From contig CAJOGK010000054.1 of NCBI GenBank assembly GCA_905234145.1, positions 830 to 33,784 on the forward strand: a stretch of 32,955 nt of DNA. The letters run 5' to 3'. The notes under the pieces were generated by a model that was not told the origin of the DNA, ran no database searches, and worked only from the letters and a program-made list of their open reading frames with translations. The position numbers were made by a program, and so were the translations under genes. This DNA comes from an uncultured Prevotella sp. Lineage in GTDB: Bacteria; Bacteroidota; Bacteroidia; Bacteroidales; Bacteroidaceae. This document shows, in pieces, positions 31,512-32,955 of this stretch. Positions within the stretch are counted from its first letter, which is position 1, and each line of letters opens with the position of its first letter.

Positions 31512-32955
31512 TTATTTATTAAGTACTTTCTTTTTGTTAATGATATAAACACCCTTTGGCAAATTTCGCAGCTCGGAGGCCTTACCCACACGAACACCAC
31601 GCATATCATAGACATCGGCATCGGGTGCATCTGCCTGAATAGCCTCAATCGCAGTATCATCTACCATGTGGAAGAGGTGTCTATACAATATACTTCCATC
31701 AACCCAATTCAGCCATTTAGTTTCCTTGCCATCAGGAATTCCAACAAGTATTGCATAGGTACTATTTGGGGTCAGATTCTCAAATTTAAATGGAATATCC
31801 ACTGTTTCACCGAAAGCTATTTCGCATGTCTTGATAACATGCTGATCGACTTCATAAAGCTGTGTGTCCTTAACTTCAAAAGGGAAGATTCCAACTTTAT
31901 CATTATAAGTTTCTGCGCCATAATTTGTGAGATGAACCGTGCCCTCCAGTGTTGTACCAACCACTTCGCTAGGTGATGTATAGTTAACCTTTGCACCTAC
32001 CACTTCCATTTCCATGATTAATGCCGTACCTTCAACTGTAGCCTCAAACTCATAGAGCTTATGCCCAGTGCCATTCTCATAATCCTCACCTTCATGTGCA
32101 GTAGCGAGATAGAATTTGAAATGACCTGTACGCTGTGGTGTATATTCGAGCACCATATTGCCTGTAGTACCAGGATCGAGCCCGCATCCGCCACCACCAA
32201 GCAGCTGATACTTATCTAAACCCGCCTCTACACTGGCATTACCCCAAAGATATATCGGCAGGTTGGAAATGTCATTCAGGTTCGTTAAGTTGATGGTTAT
32301 AGTAATAGGCTTGCCTAACTCTTTTTCTTCACCAAGTGTAACACTGTTCACCTTTATCTTTTCATACTCCTTTCCAATTTCCGTTTCAGAATCTTTTCCA
32401 ATGGTCTCAACGGTCATAGTCGTGCCATTGATAGTCAATTCAAGATAATGGAACGTTGCACCGATACACCAATCCCAATCAGTCTTTCCATGCTCTCTGC
32501 TAAGCAACCTTAACTGATAGGTTCCGTCAGCCAATCCTTTACCAAAATCCAACGTACCACTGTAGATATAATAGCCTTTACCATACTCAATGCTTGCACC
32601 AATAAGCTCCTTCAACGAAATTTCTTTGATGATTTTTACCAAATCTTTGCCCCGATAAAGCGCAATGGCAGCATCATAATCACGTGACACTTCTGGTCTA
32701 GAGAAGTTATAGACTGTAAATGCCATTTGAGAGATTGTGAAATCTGCCGATGTCGATGAACGGACAAATTTATCCTTACCGTCTAAAACAGAGAAATCAG
32801 TTGTCTTAAAACGGGTTGTTTTTTCTAAAGTTGTTTCTGATGGTTGAACGCCCACAATAGCAGATTGGCTAATGTTATAGCCACTGGAACCGGCATTACC
32901 ACCTGTACCTTGGTAATCGGGGTTAAGCACCGATACAAGAAAATAGTCATCGCTC
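31512..32955 (-). CDS. Secreted multidomain protein with type IX-like sorting tail, 5' end missing
   Basis: The frame is open to the window edge, so the N-terminus lies outside; the visible part is about 480 residues. A GTG at 32930 could be taken as a start, but coding sequence continues upstream (SDDYFLVSV). The protein is beta-rich with repeated Ig-like segments (KPITITINLTNLNDISNLP, SEVVGTTLEGTVHLTNYGAE). Its end, VYDMRGVRVGKASELRNLPK followed by GVYIINKKKVLNK, matches the C-terminal sorting domain of type IX-secreted proteins in Prevotella. N-terminal catalytic domains cannot be judged. It precedes nfeD by three bases. Confidence 0.75.
   Translation of the reverse strand, partial: SDDYFLVSVLNPDYQGTGGNAGSSGYNISQSAIVGVQPSETTLEKTTRFKTTDFSVLDGKDKFVRSSTSADFTISQMAFTVYNFSRPEVSRDYDAAIALYRGKDLVKIIKEISLKELIGASIEYGKGYYIYSGTLDFGKGLADGTYQLRLLSREHGKTDWDWCIGATFHYLELTINGTTMTVETIGKDSETEIGKEYEKIKVNSVTLGEEKELGKPITITINLTNLNDISNLPIYLWGNASVEAGLDKYQLLGGGGCGLDPGTTGNMVLEYTPQRTGHFKFYLATAHEGEDYENGTGHKLYEFEATVEGTALIMEMEVVGAKVNYTSPSEVVGTTLEGTVHLTNYGAETYNDKVGIFPFEVKDTQLYEVDQHVIKTCEIAFGETVDIPFKFENLTPNSTYAILVGIPDGKETKWLNWVDGSILYRHLFHMVDDTAIEAIQADAPDADVYDMRGVRVGKASELRNLPKGVYIINKKKVLNK

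Overview
The window looks like a chromosomal segment from a Bacteroidales bacterium, most likely Prevotella or a close relative. The evidence is several Bacteroidetes-type promoters (TTTG-N19/20-TAnnTTTG), A-rich leaders without strong Shine-Dalgarno sequences, a type IX-like C-terminal sorting tail, a BACON lipoprotein, a DUF4301 protein, an HU-HIG/smalltalk pair and a RelB/DinJ-PIN locus. Genus is inferred from gene content only; no rRNA is present.

Left part (1-16.8 kb), mainly housekeeping. A decayed stretch (1-785) is followed by a secreted C1 peptidase and a convergent acyltransferase. A tight nitroreductase-kdsC-maf operon abuts a convergent lipoprotein and a RelA-like (p)ppGpp synthetase. 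DUF4301, malic enzyme (maeB), NADP-type glutamate dehydrogenase (gdhA), ribosomal protein S1 (rpsA) and HtpG follow, all on the plus strand. rpsA is split by an apparent one-base deletion and has a structured leader with a possible pseudoknot.

Middle part (16.8-28.1 kb), accessory. A minus-strand block holds two unknown proteins with an ATGA overlap, a small ORF, a 152-aa unknown protein, a large VirE/DUF3987-type protein and a DUF5675 protein. Next come a BACON lipoprotein behind a large stem structure, an orphan nucleotidyltransferase, small hypothetical proteins, and a RelB/DinJ-PIN module whose toxin is frameshifted. An HU-like protein and a smalltalk protein lie on the opposite strand. 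The region contains four kinds of short-period repeats: 8-bp GGGACG arrays, 12-bp TTCGGG arrays, 9-bp ACGAATT arrays and an 18-bp in-gene repeat. It also has a perfect 30-bp AT palindrome centred between inverted GGGACG arrays. No integrase or transposase is visible. The VirE-like, HU, smalltalk and DUF5675 genes with these arrays are the best candidate for an under-described system, perhaps a replication or mobilisation cassette; that function is inference.

Right part (28.1-32.96 kb), housekeeping on the minus strand: a divergent sigma-70 factor, tRNA-Arg(ACG), dapA, an SPFH/NfeD membrane pair, and the C-terminal part of a secreted protein cut by the window edge.
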